This document shows positions 1 to 9,753 of a DNA stretch of 47,652 nt, in pieces. Source of the DNA: JBCBKP01 sp038521625. Its GTDB lineage: Bacteria; Planctomycetota; Phycisphaerae; Phycisphaerales; UBA1924. The DNA is taken from positions 1-47,652 of the forward strand of contig JBCBKP010000025.1 in assembly GCA_038521625.1 (NCBI GenBank), read 5' to 3'. The notes below the pieces were generated by a model. It was not told the DNA's origin and ran no database searches. It was given only the letters and a program-made list of their open reading frames with translations. Positions within the stretch are counted from its first letter, which is position 1. Every line of letters begins with the position of its first letter. The position numbers were made by a program, and so were the translations under genes.

Positions 1-1
1 C

Positions 2-100
2 CTTGAGCATGCCCTCGAGCGCCTCGCGGTTGGGGGCGTGCTCAAGGGCGTCGAGGTCAAGGCCGCGACGCTGGTCGGCAAGATCAAGAACCGCGGCTAG
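2..100 (+). CDS. C-terminal end of an unidentified protein (5' end outside window)
   Basis: An open frame enters at the window edge and ends at TAG 98-100, giving 32 residues that finish G-K-I-K-N-R-G. Almost every codon ends in G or C, as in the genes around it, which supports real coding sequence. It is convergent with the potassium channel gene, whose stop lies 19 bases further on. The fragment is too short to assign to a family. Confidence 0.5.
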   Translation, partial: LEHALERLAVGGVLKGVEVKAATLVGKIKNRG

Positions 101-118
101 GCGTCGGATCGAAGCCTC

Positions 119-985
119 TCAGAGCTTCTCGCCGCAGAACTTGCAGAACGCCGCGTCGGGGTCGTGGTCCGCGTGCATGCACGCGCGGCATGACTGCGTC
201 GAGACGCCCTTGCCCCGGTGCGCCGTGATCTCCGCGGACAGGATCCCCGTCGGCACGATGATCATCGCGTAGCCCATCAGAACCAGCGCGGCCGTGATGA
301 ACTTCCCGGTGATCGTGCCCGGCGTGACATCGCCGTAGCCCACCGTCGTCATCGTGATCACCGCCCAGTACATCGCCTCGGGCATCGAGTCCAGGCTCTC
401 GTTGGTCTGGCCCTCGGCCAGGTACATCGTTGCGCTCGCGATCACGACGATGATCAGCACCGCGGTCAAGAAAACGAAGATCTTGTGCCGGCTCACGATG
501 ACCGCTCGCTTCAGCGCCGTCGCCTCGCTCAGGTAGCGGGCGAGCTTCAGGACCCTGAAGACACGCAGCAGGCGGAGCGCTCGAACCACCAGCAGGGCCT
601 CCGGGTGCGACTCGTCGGCCAGGAACAGCGTCAGGTAGACCGGCAGGATCGAGAGCAGGTCGACGATACCGAAGAAGCTCCTCGCGTAGCGGATCGGGCG
701 TTTGACGACCCCGAGCCGGAGCAGGTATTCGGCCGTAAAGAGCCCCGTGAACACCCACTCGACCGCGTAGAGCCGGCCCTGCCACGGCTCGACACGCAGC
801 TCCGGCATCGTGCTCAGAATCACGACGAGCACCGAGGCCAGGATCGCGACGATCAGCGCGACATCGAACGCCTTGCCAGTCGGCGTGTCCGCCTCGAAGA
901 TGATCTCGTGCAGCCGCTCGCGCCGGCCCAGCGGGGCCCGTTCGCCGCCGGCTCCACCCCCGGTTTTCATGCCGTCCGAACCCAC
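119..985 (-). CDS. Voltage-gated potassium channel with C-terminal zinc ribbon
   Basis: A 288-residue inner-membrane K+ channel of the six-helix, voltage-gated type. The sequence shows several hydrophobic helices, an S4-like segment with arginines every third position (R-A-L-R-L-L-R-V-F-R), and the selectivity filter T-V-G-Y-G-D with G-Y-G at residues 216-218. The pore helix and final transmembrane helix follow. The cytoplasmic tail ends in a small Cys-rich motif, C-x2-C then C-x2-C, which looks like a zinc ribbon and is not part of the core channel. The frame opens at GTG 985; ATG 970, five codons in, is an equally good start. It is divergent from the aminotransferase operon and probably an independent unit. 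The family is clear; gating and ligand are unknown. Confidence 0.9.
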   Translation of the reverse strand: MGSDGMKTGGGAGGERAPLGRRERLHEIIFEADTPTGKAFDVALIVAILASVLVVILSTMPELRVEPWQGRLYAVEWVFTGLFTAEYLLRLGVVKRPIRYARSFFGIVDLLSILPVYLTLFLADESHPEALLVVRALRLLRVFRVLKLARYLSEATALKRAVIVSRHKIFVFLTAVLIIVVIASATMYLAEGQTNESLDSMPEAMYWAVITMTTVGYGDVTPGTITGKFITAALVLMGYAMIIVPTGILSAEITAHRGKGVSTQSCRACMHADHDPDAAFCKFCGEKL

Positions 986-1072
986 GAGCCGAGTCTACGA
1001 GACCGCGGATTCCGGCGGGCGACAGCCGTAGACTCCAGCCCGCGAGGGGACTTTGCAGAGGGGAGCCCAGCG

Positions 1073-2539
<1,467 letters not shown>

Positions 2540-2560
2540 GCCCGAGGGCAAGGAAGCCGC

Positions 2561-3802
2561 ATGTTCCGCATCCGAAGAGCCAAGGTGGAAGATGTCGCGA
2601 CGCTCCTGAAGCTCGCACGCATGGTCCACTTCATCAACCTTCCGCCCGACCGCGAGATCATCACCCACAAGGTCGTGCACTCTCGCAACGGCTTCCTCAG
2701 GGTCGCCGACCGGCGCGCCCGCCCCGAGCCCGAGCCGATCCCGGCGGCGGTCGCCGAGATCGGCAGACGGCTCGACGAGAACAGCGACGGCAAGGTCCTC
2801 GCCGGCTACGGCACCAGCACGATCGAGAGCGACCTCTTCATGTTCGTGCTCGAGGACCTCGAGTCCGGCGGCGTGCTCGGCACCAGCCAGACCGTGACCC
2901 GCATGGGCGGCCCCGGCAACCCCAACGTCTCTCTCAAGCTCGAGGAGCGCAGCTTCTTCAGCAAGAGCCTGCAGACCGGCACGAGCCACACCGTCGCGAC
3001 GATGCACCTCGACGAATCCGGACCGACCGAGATCGGCGGTCTGATCCTGCAGCCGAGCTACCGCGGCCACAAGCTCAAGCTCGGCCGCTTCCTCAGCCTC
3101 GTCCGCTTTCACTTCATGGGCCTGCACCGCCGCCGCTTCGCCGACCGCGTGCTCGCCGAGATGATGGCGGCCATCACGCCCGAGGGCGAGAGCGTCCTCT
3201 GGGACTACCTGGGCCGCCGCTTTGTGCCCCTGAGCTACGAGGAAGCCGACCGGTTCTGCCAGTACAGCCGCGAGTTCATCACCAGCCTGCTCCCGAGGGA
3301 GGGCATCTATCTCTCGCTGCTGCCGCCCGTGGCCCGGGCGTCGATCGCCGAGGTCGGCAAGGAGACGATCCCGGCCCGCAAGATGCTCGAGAAGCTCGGC
3401 TTCACGTACAGCGGGCAGATCGACCCCTTCGACGGCGGGCCGTACCTCGACTGCGAGACCGACGAGATCGCGCCCGTGAAGTCGACCTGCCGCGTCGAGC
3501 TGGCCAAAGCAGCCGCGGCGTCGCGGCTCAAGGGCCGCGCGATCGTGAGCCTGCTTCACGACGACGGCGAGTTCTACGCGATCGACGAGGCCTGCGCCTT
3601 CGACAACCAGGGGCGGCTCCTGATCTCCGAGCAGTCGGCCGAGCTCCTGAAGGCCGACGCCGGCGCGACCGTCGGCTACACGCCATACCGGCCCGATTCG
3701 CCCGAGCCGCCCGCCTCGGCGCGCCGCAAGCCCGCGGCGAAACGCGAGCGGAAGAAGACGACCAAGAAAGCAGCAAAAAAGGCCGCGAAGAGGAGCGCCT
3801 GA
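2561..3802 (+). CDS. astA: Arginine N-succinyltransferase (AstA) with lysine-rich tail
   Basis: A 413-residue AstA-family acyltransferase that would transfer succinyl from succinyl-CoA to the alpha-amino group of arginine (or ornithine). Recognisable family features are the N-terminal R-x-A-x-x-x-D, the S-x-T-V-T-R-M-G-G-P-G-N-P strand, the central G-L-I-L-Q-P-S-Y-R-G acyl-CoA region near residue 165, and the F-D-G-G-P-Y-L-D segment near residue 290. E. coli AstA has about 344 residues. The excess here is mostly an Ala/Lys/Arg-rich C-terminus (last ~35 residues, K-K-T-T-K-K-A-A-K-K repeats) that resembles a histone-H1-like tail. It lies 21 bases after the aminotransferase and one base before astD, so it is in the same operon. 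Confidence 0.9.
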   Translation: MFRIRRAKVEDVATLLKLARMVHFINLPPDREIITHKVVHSRNGFLRVADRRARPEPEPIPAAVAEIGRRLDENSDGKVLAGYGTSTIESDLFMFVLEDLESGGVLGTSQTVTRMGGPGNPNVSLKLEERSFFSKSLQTGTSHTVATMHLDESGPTEIGGLILQPSYRGHKLKLGRFLSLVRFHFMGLHRRRFADRVLAEMMAAITPEGESVLWDYLGRRFVPLSYEEADRFCQYSREFITSLLPREGIYLSLLPPVARASIAEVGKETIPARKMLEKLGFTYSGQIDPFDGGPYLDCETDEIAPVKSTCRVELAKAAAASRLKGRAIVSLLHDDGEFYAIDEACAFDNQGRLLISEQSAELLKADAGATVGYTPYRPDSPEPPASARRKPAAKRERKKTTKKAAKKAAKRSA

Positions 3803-3803
3803 C

Positions 3804-5381
3804 ATGTCCGGATCGCCGCTGAAGCACGCGCCGAGCGACCTCATCGGCGGAGAGTGGATCGCGCTGGCCGCGCCGGGCGGAGCGGGCACGATCACCTCGG
3901 TCAATCCGGCGCACCCGGACCGCGTCGTCTGGCAGGGCACACCGGTCCGCGCGCACGTCGACCAAGCCGTCGCGGCGGCTCGACGTGCGCTCCCGGAGTG
4001 GGCCCGCACGCCGATCGAGCGGCGTATCGCCGTGCTCGATCGATTCGCGAAGCTCGCCACCGAACACGCCGATGCGCTCGGCGGCCTGATCTGCGACGAG
4101 GCTGGCAAGGCGCTGTGGGAATCCGTCGGGGAGGCCAAGGCGGTCGCGGCGAAGGTCGGCATCACGCTCGACCCGCAGACCGCGCAGAACTGGGGCCGGG
4201 CGCGGGTCACGCCCTTCGATCTCGATCTCGGTGGCACAAAGCGGGCCCGCGGGCACTTCAGGCCGCACGGCGTGATGGCCGTCGTCGGCCCGTTCAACTT
4301 CCCGGCCCATCTCCCGAACGGACACATCGTCCCCGCGCTGCTGATGGGCAACACGGTCGTCTTCAAGCCCTCGGACAAGACGCCGGCGGTGGGGCAGATG
4401 CTCACCGAGCTCTTCGATGAGGCTCTGAGGGCCGAGGGCGCGCCCGCGGGCGTGATCAACCAGGTCCAGGGCGCCGCCGAAAACGCGGCGGCGCTGACGA
4501 GCCACCCCGACATCAATGGGATCCTGTTCACTGGCTCGTGGAACGTCGGCAGGCGGATCCTCGAAGCGAACCTCGATCGGCCGGGCCGGGTCGTGGCGCT
4601 CGAGCTCGGCGGGAACAACCCGGCGATCGTGATGCCCGACGCCGACCTCCGCCAGGCCGCGATCGAGGTCGCCCGCTGTGCCTTCAACACGACCGGCCAG
4701 CGGTGCACGAGCACGCGCCGCCTGATTGTGCACGATGAGATCGCCGACAAGCTCGTCGCGGCCATCTGCAAGGCGGCGTCGTCGCTCTCGGTCGGTGATC
4801 CGCGGAGCGAGACCCCGGTCTTCATGGGACCCCTGGTGACGAGAGAGGCCCGCGAGTCGGCGTTGACCGCCCAGAAGGTGATGACCGAGACCGGCGCCGA
4901 GGCGCTCGTCGAGATGGCGACTCCGCCCGAGCTGGGCGAGGGGCCGTACATCACGCCGGGCGTGCTGCGGGTTGCCGAGTTCCGAGCCGACCCCGGGCGC
5001 GGCGAGGCCGGGTTCGACTGCGGCTGCGATGAGGAGGTCTTCGGGCCGCTGCTGCAGTACACGACTGTCAACAGCTTCGACGAAGCGCTCGCGCAGGCGA
5101 ACGCGACCCGCTACGGCCTCGCGGCCTCGGTCTTCACCCAGGATCAGGCAAGCATCGATCGATTCCTGGCCGAATGCCGGGCCGGATGCGTCAACGTCAA
5201 CTGCGGCACCGCCGGCGCCTCATCGAAGCTGGCCTTCGGCGGGCTCGGCATCAGCGGCAACCACCGTCCCGCCGGCAGCTACGCCCTTGATTACTGTGCG
5301 TATCCGGTCGCGAGCATGATCGAACAGGGCGAGGCGGCGACGATCGCTCCGGGCATGGCGTTCGAGGACGGGTGGATCTGA
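3804..5381 (+). CDS. astD: Succinylglutamate-semialdehyde dehydrogenase (AstD-like)
   Basis: A 525-residue NAD(P)+-dependent aldehyde dehydrogenase. It carries the V-V-G-P-F-N-F-P-A-H cofactor loop, the F-T-G-S loop, the general base Glu in L-E-L-G-G-N-N-P (E267) and the catalytic Cys in G-Q-R-C-T-S (C301). P-F-N-F-P-A-H-L-P-N-G-H is typical of AstD among ALDHs. The predicted reaction is oxidation of N-succinylglutamate 5-semialdehyde to N-succinylglutamate. It starts one base after the astA stop, and its TGA shares one base with the next ATG, so translation is coupled. Its length is slightly above the ~490 residues usual for AstD, partly from an insert near residues 370-405 containing C-G-C-D. 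Confidence 0.9.
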   Translation: MSGSPLKHAPSDLIGGEWIALAAPGGAGTITSVNPAHPDRVVWQGTPVRAHVDQAVAAARRALPEWARTPIERRIAVLDRFAKLATEHADALGGLICDEAGKALWESVGEAKAVAAKVGITLDPQTAQNWGRARVTPFDLDLGGTKRARGHFRPHGVMAVVGPFNFPAHLPNGHIVPALLMGNTVVFKPSDKTPAVGQMLTELFDEALRAEGAPAGVINQVQGAAENAAALTSHPDINGILFTGSWNVGRRILEANLDRPGRVVALELGGNNPAIVMPDADLRQAAIEVARCAFNTTGQRCTSTRRLIVHDEIADKLVAAICKAASSLSVGDPRSETPVFMGPLVTREARESALTAQKVMTETGAEALVEMATPPELGEGPYITPGVLRVAEFRADPGRGEAGFDCGCDEEVFGPLLQYTTVNSFDEALAQANATRYGLAASVFTQDQASIDRFLAECRAGCVNVNCGTAGASSKLAFGGLGISGNHRPAGSYALDYCAYPVASMIEQGEAATIAPGMAFEDGWI

Positions 5382-6328
5382 TGCCGACCGAGCTGCCAGA
5401 TTCACGCGTCTCGCCCCGCTTCGCCGGCCTCGTCACCTTCGGCCGCTACCCGCGACTCGAGGACACGAATGGCCCCGTCGACTGGGCCGTTCTCGGTGTC
5501 CCCTACGACACCGGCGTCAGCTACCGCCCGGGCACGCGCTTCGGGCCCCGCGCCATCCGCGACGCCTCGCAGTACCTCAAGCGATACCACCTCGAGCACC
5601 GCATCGATGTCCTCGAGCGGCTGAGCCTGGCAGACGCCGGTGATGCGCCCGTCAAGCCGTACCACCCCAAGGTATGCCTCGATCTGGTCTGCGATTGGAT
5701 CTCAAGGCTCCCCGAGGGAGCCAAGCCGATGACGCTCGGCGGTGACCACAGCGTTTCCTACGCCGCCGTCAAGGCAGCGTGGATCCGCGCCGCTTCGCCA
5801 GAGGGAGGCATCGCGACGCTGCACTTCGACAGCCACCTCGACACCGTCGACTCGGTCTGGGATGAGAAGTACGGCCACGCCAGCCCGTTCATCCGGCTGA
5901 TCGAGGAGGGCGTGATCGACCCGAGTCGCATGCTCACCGTCGGCATCAAGGGCCCGATGACCAACGGCGCCGATCTCGACTACGCGGAACAGCACGGCGT
6001 CACGATTCTCACACACGACGAATGGACGCGCGTCGGCAACACACCGGTCCGCGATTTTGTCAAGCGTCTCGACGGCGCACCGTGCTACATCACGTTCGAC
6101 ATCGATTGCATCGACCCGGTGTACGCGCCAGGGACCGGCACGCCGGCGGTCGGCGGGTTCACGAGCTACGAGGCGCTCTCGCTCCTCCGCGCAGCGCAGG
6201 GGCTCAACCTGGTCGGCGCGGACGTGGTTGAGGTCCTGCCGGATCGCGATTTGAACCAGAACACGGCGCTGCTCGCCGCGCACGTCGCGTTCGAAATCTT
6301 CGCGCTCGACGCGCTGCGAACGGACTAG
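5381..6328 (+). CDS. Agmatinase/arginase-family ureohydrolase
   Basis: A 315-residue binuclear-manganese ureohydrolase. The three metal-binding motifs are present: G-G-D-H-S (H123), H-F-D-S-H-L-D (D150, H152, D154; Ser replaces the usual Ala) and F-D-I-D-C-I-D-P (D240, D242). The spacing after the second motif (D-T-V-D ... G-H-A-S-P-F ... E-E-G-V-I-D) follows the agmatinase/guanidinobutyrase branch rather than arginase. ATG 5381 overlaps the astD stop by one base; GTG 5372 is a less likely start. As the last gene of the operon with the aminotransferase, astA and astD, it may remove urea from succinylarginine or another guanidino compound. The family is certain; the substrate is unproven. Confidence 0.9.
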   Translation: MPTELPDSRVSPRFAGLVTFGRYPRLEDTNGPVDWAVLGVPYDTGVSYRPGTRFGPRAIRDASQYLKRYHLEHRIDVLERLSLADAGDAPVKPYHPKVCLDLVCDWISRLPEGAKPMTLGGDHSVSYAAVKAAWIRAASPEGGIATLHFDSHLDTVDSVWDEKYGHASPFIRLIEEGVIDPSRMLTVGIKGPMTNGADLDYAEQHGVTILTHDEWTRVGNTPVRDFVKRLDGAPCYITFDIDCIDPVYAPGTGTPAVGGFTSYEALSLLRAAQGLNLVGADVVEVLPDRDLNQNTALLAAHVAFEIFALDALRTD

Positions 6329-7884
6329 TTCGTCCGCGACGGCGGCCGGATCATCAGCGCCAGCCGGACCTCGTCCGCCGCTCTCCCGAGCCGGTCGGCG
6401 ATCTCCACGGCGTCGAGGCCGCGGTCGGCCAGGTGGTAGATCTCCTCGCGCTCGCGGACCCGCTGGCTGAGCTCGGCCGTGTTGATACGGCGAGGCTCAC
6501 CGAGACCCTCGCGCTTGCCGGCTCGCGGCTTGGGCAGACGCGCACCGTTGCCGTTGCTCTGGCCGTTCGCCACGCGGGCGGCGACGTCCTCGGCCTCGCT
6601 CACGGTCACGATCGGCTTCGGGTTCTCGCCGCTCTGCGAGCCGTTGAAGATCGTGATGACCTTCACATCCGTCCGGTGGTCGTTCGTCTCGGTCCGCGTC
6701 TGCTGCGACGGGCCGGTGGTCCTGACCTCGGCCGGCGCGACGCTCGACGGACCGCTGGCCGCGTGAGTGACCGGCCGGCGAGCAGCCGCGGGCTTCGGGG
6801 CCGTGGGCTGCGAAGGCCTCTGCTCCGAGGCGTCGGTGCCTGGCTTGACCGGGACGCTAGGACGCCGCCGGTTCGAGTTGGGATCACCCGCGCGGCTCTC
6901 CATGGCCCAGCGATCGCCCGGCGCGGTCTCTGGGCGCTGCCGGCTCGCGCGGGCCCGTCCGGGATGCCCGTCGCCTGTGCGCTCGACGCCACCATCGGTT
7001 CTCGGCGGCGCCAGAGGGATCGGGTCGTCGGTGATCGCTTCCCACTCGCCGGTCGAGATGGCGAGATCGCCGTCGACCGAGTGCAGCAGATCGGTCGCGT
7101 TGAGGTCCGTGGTCCCGGCGACCGAGGTAACGACGTCGCCCGTCGATGAGCTGTTCTGGATGACGGTCGCGCTCGAGCCGTTCAGGCCGGCGGCCTCTTC
7201 GGGATCCAGCGGCGAGGACCTCTCATCCGGCGTCTCGCCCCGGGCGATCGCTTCGAGGGCGGCGATGCGGCGATCGGCGTCGCGGAGCACCTTCTCGAGG
7301 CGCTCCGCCTTCTGATCGAGTGTTGCGGCCATCCGTCGGGTGGTCTCGAACGCGGTCGCCATCGCGTCATGAACGCGGTCGGCGCTCGCCGCCGTCTCGC
7401 CCGCGACAGCTCGGCCCTTGATCCCGATCTTCGGTCGGTCGATCGGTGCCCGGCCGCGGCTCTTCCAGGCCATCCGCATGAGCAGGAAGGCCATGACAGC
7501 GATCCCGACGGCGAACATGGCCCCGGCCAGGCCGCTGCTCGTCGCCTCGGTCGAAGCTGCGGGGGAGGTCGTGGCCTCCACGGGCTCGACTTGGGACGGC
7601 CGGTCGCCCTCAGGCACGCTCGAAAGAGGTGGGGCTTGGGGTGAGGTAGTTCGCTCCGCGTTGCCGAGCAATGAAGCTCTTGGCTCGGGCTGCCAACTGG
7701 CCTGCTGGACCGCAGCGCCGCGGTCGGATTCGGACCACGCGCGGAGCCGCATCGGGCGCTCCGGGAGCTCCACGGCCGCATCGGCCGCCCACGGTTCTAG
7801 GGGGTTTGACGGCAGCCTGGACACGCCGACCCTCGCGTGATGCCGCGCGGCGGCATCCATGGACCAAAGAACAACGCTTAGCAT
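6325..7884 (-). CDS. Single-pass membrane protein with coiled coil and C-terminal helix-turn-helix
   Basis: A 519-residue protein without a recognised family. After about 120 residues rich in Ser, Pro and Thr there is one hydrophobic helix (L-A-G-A-M-F-A-V-G-I-A-V-M-A-F). It is followed by a charged segment with heptad character (~residues 160-215), a long low-complexity Pro/Ser/Arg region, and a compact C-terminal domain whose L-A-D-R-G-L-D-A-V-E-I-A-D-R-L-G-R reads as a helix-turn-helix like those found at the end of DUF6115-type proteins. This suggests a membrane-anchored protein with a cytoplasmic DNA-binding-like tail. Its stop codon overlaps that of the convergent ureohydrolase (shared CTAG). 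The start at 7884 lies only 6 bases from the divergent tilS start, so the true start may be internal. Confidence 0.7.
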   Translation of the reverse strand: MLSVVLWSMDAAARHHARVGVSRLPSNPLEPWAADAAVELPERPMRLRAWSESDRGAAVQQASWQPEPRASLLGNAERTTSPQAPPLSSVPEGDRPSQVEPVEATTSPAASTEATSSGLAGAMFAVGIAVMAFLLMRMAWKSRGRAPIDRPKIGIKGRAVAGETAASADRVHDAMATAFETTRRMAATLDQKAERLEKVLRDADRRIAALEAIARGETPDERSSPLDPEEAAGLNGSSATVIQNSSSTGDVVTSVAGTTDLNATDLLHSVDGDLAISTGEWEAITDDPIPLAPPRTDGGVERTGDGHPGRARASRQRPETAPGDRWAMESRAGDPNSNRRRPSVPVKPGTDASEQRPSQPTAPKPAAARRPVTHAASGPSSVAPAEVRTTGPSQQTRTETNDHRTDVKVITIFNGSQSGENPKPIVTVSEAEDVAARVANGQSNGNGARLPKPRAGKREGLGEPRRINTAELSQRVREREEIYHLADRGLDAVEIADRLGRAADEVRLALMIRPPSRTN

Positions 7885-7890
7885 CGGCTG

Positions 7891-8919
7891 ATGGCACCCT
7901 CGGCTTCGGTCCGTTCCCCCAGCGGCGGCGATGAGACCGCGAGAACGATCGTGGCGGAGTGGCGTCGACTGACCGGCGGGTCGGCTGTGCGAGATCCCGA
8001 ACGTCGGACCATCGTGGCCTGTTCGGGTGGTGCCGATTCGTCAGCGCTCGTCCTGGCGCTCTCGGGCATGCGTCCGTCTCCCGTCGTGGCTCACGTGATC
8101 CACGACCTACGGGTAGGGGGGGACTCTATCCCGGATCGCGACGCCGCGCAAGATCTGGCAGATGCACTCGGGCTTGAATTCCACTCGGTCTCGGTCTCGA
8201 TCGCGGGAACCCCCGGGAATCGGGAGGATGCGGCGCGCCGTGCGCGTGAGGATGTCCTGCGAAGCTTGTCCCATGAATTGGGTATTTCTTACGTCGCCAC
8301 GGGGCATCACGCGGACGATCAACTCGAGACGCTCTTGCTCCGCTTGGTCCGCGGGTCCGCCCCCAGCGGGCTCGCTGGGATCCGCCAGATCCGGTGGATC
8401 GACGAGGGCAACGCGTTCGTGCGGCCGATGCTCGCGGTCACGCATCAGGACGCGATCGATCTGTGTCGAAGATGCGGTTGGCGATGGCGTGAGGATCGGA
8501 CGAATCTCGATAGCTCGAACGCGCGCGCGAGGTTGAGACGCGACGTGATGCCGGCATTGACGCGTCAGTTTCCGCGCGCAGCGCACAGCGCTGTGCGGAC
8601 GGCAGCGGCGTGCGCAGAGTTCGCGAAGCTTGCCGAAGCGCGTTCGGACCTTGTTTTTAAGGGTGCGACGCCGACTGAGCGTGGGGTCCGGTTCGATCGC
8701 CGCGTGCTCGGGCTCGAGTCGGCGGTTGTGATCGGAGAAATCCTTCGACGAGCGATCCGGCGGATGGCGGATGGAGAGGGTCTCGATCGTGTCACGTTCG
8801 GCGACGTCAAGCGTGTGAGCGCGCTCATCCGGAGCGAATTTGGAGAATCTCGAGAGACGCGATGCGGACCGCTGGAGATTCGGATCTCGCGCGATCACGT
8901 CTCGATCGCGATGCCCTAG
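7891..8919 (+). CDS. tilS: tRNA(Ile)-lysidine synthase
   Basis: A 342-residue N-type ATP pyrophosphatase that would convert C34 of the CAU-anticodon tRNA-Ile to lysidine, changing decoding from AUG to AUA. The PP-loop S-G-G-A-D-S is at residues 45-50, followed by the family's second motif T-G-H-H-A-D-D-Q-L-E-T-L-L-L-R-L and R-P-M-L. The C-terminal tRNA-binding domain of E. coli TilS (432 residues) is missing or very short, as in many compact bacterial versions. GTG or TTG starts downstream are possible because residues 1-20 are not conserved-looking. It is divergent from the membrane protein gene with almost no intergenic space. Confidence 0.93.
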   Translation: MAPSASVRSPSGGDETARTIVAEWRRLTGGSAVRDPERRTIVACSGGADSSALVLALSGMRPSPVVAHVIHDLRVGGDSIPDRDAAQDLADALGLEFHSVSVSIAGTPGNREDAARRAREDVLRSLSHELGISYVATGHHADDQLETLLLRLVRGSAPSGLAGIRQIRWIDEGNAFVRPMLAVTHQDAIDLCRRCGWRWREDRTNLDSSNARARLRRDVMPALTRQFPRAAHSAVRTAAACAEFAKLAEARSDLVFKGATPTERGVRFDRRVLGLESAVVIGEILRRAIRRMADGEGLDRVTFGDVKRVSALIRSEFGESRETRCGPLEIRISRDHVSIAMP

Positions 8920-9078
8920 ATCTGGTGGTGCTTGTTGTCTCGCTAGTGCTCGGTTCGACCGGCGATAAATCCTTCGATTGAAGGAAGTAAGGCCTGGATC
9001 GAATCAAACCTGCGACACCGGTTGCCGCACTATGGAGAATTCAGAGACAAAGTTGTTCACGGCCTGTGGGAAAGTTGG

Positions 9079-9114
9079 TACAAACGGGGAGAGGCTGTGG
9101 GGAAATCGTTTGTA
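9079..9114. repeat. 8-bp inverted repeat upstream of ECF sigma gene
   Basis: Perfect arms TACAAACG (9079-9086) and CGTTTGTA (9107-9114) are separated by 20 bases, about 70 bases upstream of the sigma factor start. The 8920-9183 interval otherwise has no convincing gene. The repeat could be a regulator site or an RNA hairpin in the leader; a chance occurrence cannot be excluded. Confidence 0.35.
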
Positions 9115-9183
9115 GGGCCCTTTTCTGGGGTCGACGCCTCTGCCGTGCTGGATCGGTCGCTCGAAGTAGGATCGGAGGCGTCG

Positions 9184-9753
9184 ATGTCGCTCGAGCAACG
9201 CGGAAGAATCGTCCTCGATCTCTTCGAGAAGTACTACGACCGTGTCTTCTGTTTCGCGAGGAGGACGGTCGACTCCTCCGCGGCTGAGGATATCGCCCAA
9301 GAAGTGTTCACCCGGCTTCTGGATCACCAAGGTCTCGAAACGAAGACCATCTCGGTGAGTTATCTGATCAAGGTTGCAGACAACCTGATCAAGCGGAGGT
9401 ACCGGCAGGCTCGCCGCGCGGAGAGGTTCGCGTCGGAGCGGGCGAAGGTGGCCGGACGAGAGGAGACGGGGCAGCCGAGTTCTCGGGAGAGCGCGGGCGG
9501 CGAGAGAGGCCGCCGATACCTCGAGTCTCTGAGCAGGCACGAGGAGGACGCTGTCCGGTTGATCGTCTGCCGGGGGCTGAGCTACGAACAGGCCGCGCGT
9601 GCGCTGGGCGTGCGTGTCACGGCCGTAAACAACTGGAAGTTCCGTGGAATCCAGAGATTGCGACACCACACCGGCGCCGATGGACGGCGTCACGAGGACG
9701 ACCGAGCCCCCGGACGGCACGGACGAGGTGGGCTCGGCCAAAGAGCGGGCTAG
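9184..9753 (+). CDS. ECF-type RNA polymerase sigma factor
   Basis: A 189-residue extracytoplasmic-function sigma factor. The region 2 signature is visible as F-E-K-Y-Y-D-R-V-F-C-F-A-R-R then A-E-D-I-A-Q-E-V-F-T-R-L-L, which binds the RNA polymerase clamp and the -10 element. Region 4 ends with L-S-Y-E-Q-A-A-R-A-L-G-V-R-V-T-A-V, a helix-turn-helix for the -35 element. ATG 9184 was chosen over the in-frame ATG 9022 because it has a cggagg ribosome site 7 bases upstream and region 2 begins directly after it. The last ~25 codons lose the GC-rich third position where a second small frame overlaps, so the natural stop may fall in low-constraint sequence. Confidence 0.85.
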   Translation: MSLEQRGRIVLDLFEKYYDRVFCFARRTVDSSAAEDIAQEVFTRLLDHQGLETKTISVSYLIKVADNLIKRRYRQARRAERFASERAKVAGREETGQPSSRESAGGERGRRYLESLSRHEEDAVRLIVCRGLSYEQAARALGVRVTAVNNWKFRGIQRLRHHTGADGRRHEDDRAPGRHGRGGLGQRAG

